A DNA stretch of 64,000 nucleotides. Origin: Rhea pennata (taxonomy: Eukaryota; Chordata; Aves; Rheiformes; Rheidae). The stretch is from positions 120,861,801 through 120,925,800 of the forward strand of contig NC_084663.1 of NCBI RefSeq assembly GCF_028389875.1. The letters run 5' to 3'. Every line of letters starts with the position of its first letter. Positions within the stretch are counted from its first letter, which is position 1. The position numbers and the translations under genes are program-made. Of the stretch, positions 63,220 through 64,000 are shown piece by piece. The notes beneath the pieces are model-generated. The model did not search any database and had not been told where the DNA came from. It worked only from the letters and a program-made list of their open reading frames with translations.

Positions 63220-64000
63220 GTAAGAGAAATACTGTTGTGCACAGGTGAGTCTGGAAACACCTGCCACTCGGAAGAACTGCTATGTCATTTACCTGATAGG
63301 AAAAATGTGGTTATTAATGAAGTGTGAATGGGATATTTGTGAGCAATCTCAAACTATTCAGACTTCAAGGGGAGAAAAGAGCTGTAATTGCATTCTACTG
63401 CCTTTTGGTGTGAGGTAAATCAGCCTTAACTTTAGAAATCTGAGCTGCATTCTTTCCCTGAAAGAATTTCGTCTTTCCGAGATGCCTGTCTGTGTGTGCA
63501 GTTTTCCCAGCACAGTTATAGGAGCATCCCTGTTTTATTACAGCTTCATTTGTATAATCTTGTTTAGCTTGCAGACGAATAGATTCTTCAACTAACTTTT
63601 GAAATGTATAGTGAAATACCATACTAAAACTTTTTCTCTAAATGTAAATTCTGCTTTTTTGGCCTTTCAGAGATGAAAATGGGACTCTAAATTTAGACTT
63701 GTGATGTTTTTGTTGTCTCTAAACAAGTAGTCTTCTCAGTGTAAGTCAAAAAGCCATTATCTTTTTGATTGGCTGCCAAGGTAATGTGAAAAAAGGAACT
63801 GACAATTTTGGGTGTGAGAAGTGGTTAGCAAGGAAGGGCTGCATGCTTTGTTATACTTCTAGAATCTGTTTAAAAAGTGGAAAACAAAATCCGTGACAGA
63901 CCCTTTGGTAATTGGTAGCAGCAGTTTATATCACCTAATCCAGTGATTCCTCTTCCATTTCTGTCATATGCACAACGTACACATTATCTCCATGAATGTT
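63220..64000 (+). other. BACE2: 5' part of BACE2 intron 8
   Basis: Begins with a good donor (gtaaga) after exon 8. No sequence resembling the final BACE2 exon is found before the window ends. Confidence 0.8.

Noticed and set aside
1..64000. CRISPR array, prokaryotic operon or other novel defence-like system
   Set aside because: The intron-exon structure, CR1 and SINE repeats and CpG island show a vertebrate locus; no regularly spaced repeats were seen.

Overview
The window is a piece of a bird genome, most likely a songbird or other passerine. It holds one recognisable protein-coding gene: the 5' eight coding exons of BACE2 (beta-site APP-cleaving enzyme 2, a membrane aspartyl protease) on the + strand, from the ATG at 21526 to the end of coding exon 8 at 63219. 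The last exon (transmembrane segment and cytoplasmic tail) lies beyond the right edge. Avian origin rests on three CR1 LINE fragments. A tRNA-derived SINE with a CR1-type tail at 52.25-52.39 kb resembles the passerine family TguSINE1, which narrows it further.

Layout: 1-20.6 kb is intergenic, with two decayed CR1 copies (about 2.7 kb, minus; 5.04-5.58 kb, plus), a CA repeat, a poly(A)/(GA) tract and a purine-skewed block at 8.1-9.7 kb. In mammals DSCAM lies on this side of BACE2 in divergent orientation, but no DSCAM exon is seen. From 20.6 to 22.1 kb there is a TATA-less CpG-island promoter with a CTCCT repeat, a 17-bp tandem duplication, a 36-codon upstream ORF and G-rich runs crossing into intron 1. 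Intron 1 (22.4 kb) has a CpG-rich patch near 41 kb, a possible LTR fragment near 35 kb, and a G/T homopolymer stretch at 42.96-43.30 kb that may be a sequencing or assembly trouble spot. Introns 2-8 hold a 1.4-kb CR1 copy with an internal T27 run, an ancient MIR-type SINE, the tRNA-derived SINE and simple repeats.

The eight exons (315, 89, 217, 129, 135, 102, 150 and 169 nt) join in frame into 435 codons plus one base with no stop. They carry both catalytic aspartates (DTGS and DSGT), the flap tyrosine, two N-glycosylation sequons and the expected cysteines, so the gene looks intact. I found no convincing new biological system. The observations most worth checking are a tandem (GTNNGT) donor at exon 4, the upstream ORF, the G/T tract with a strong cryptic acceptor, and an intron-7-retention reading frame that would add a hydrophobic tail.
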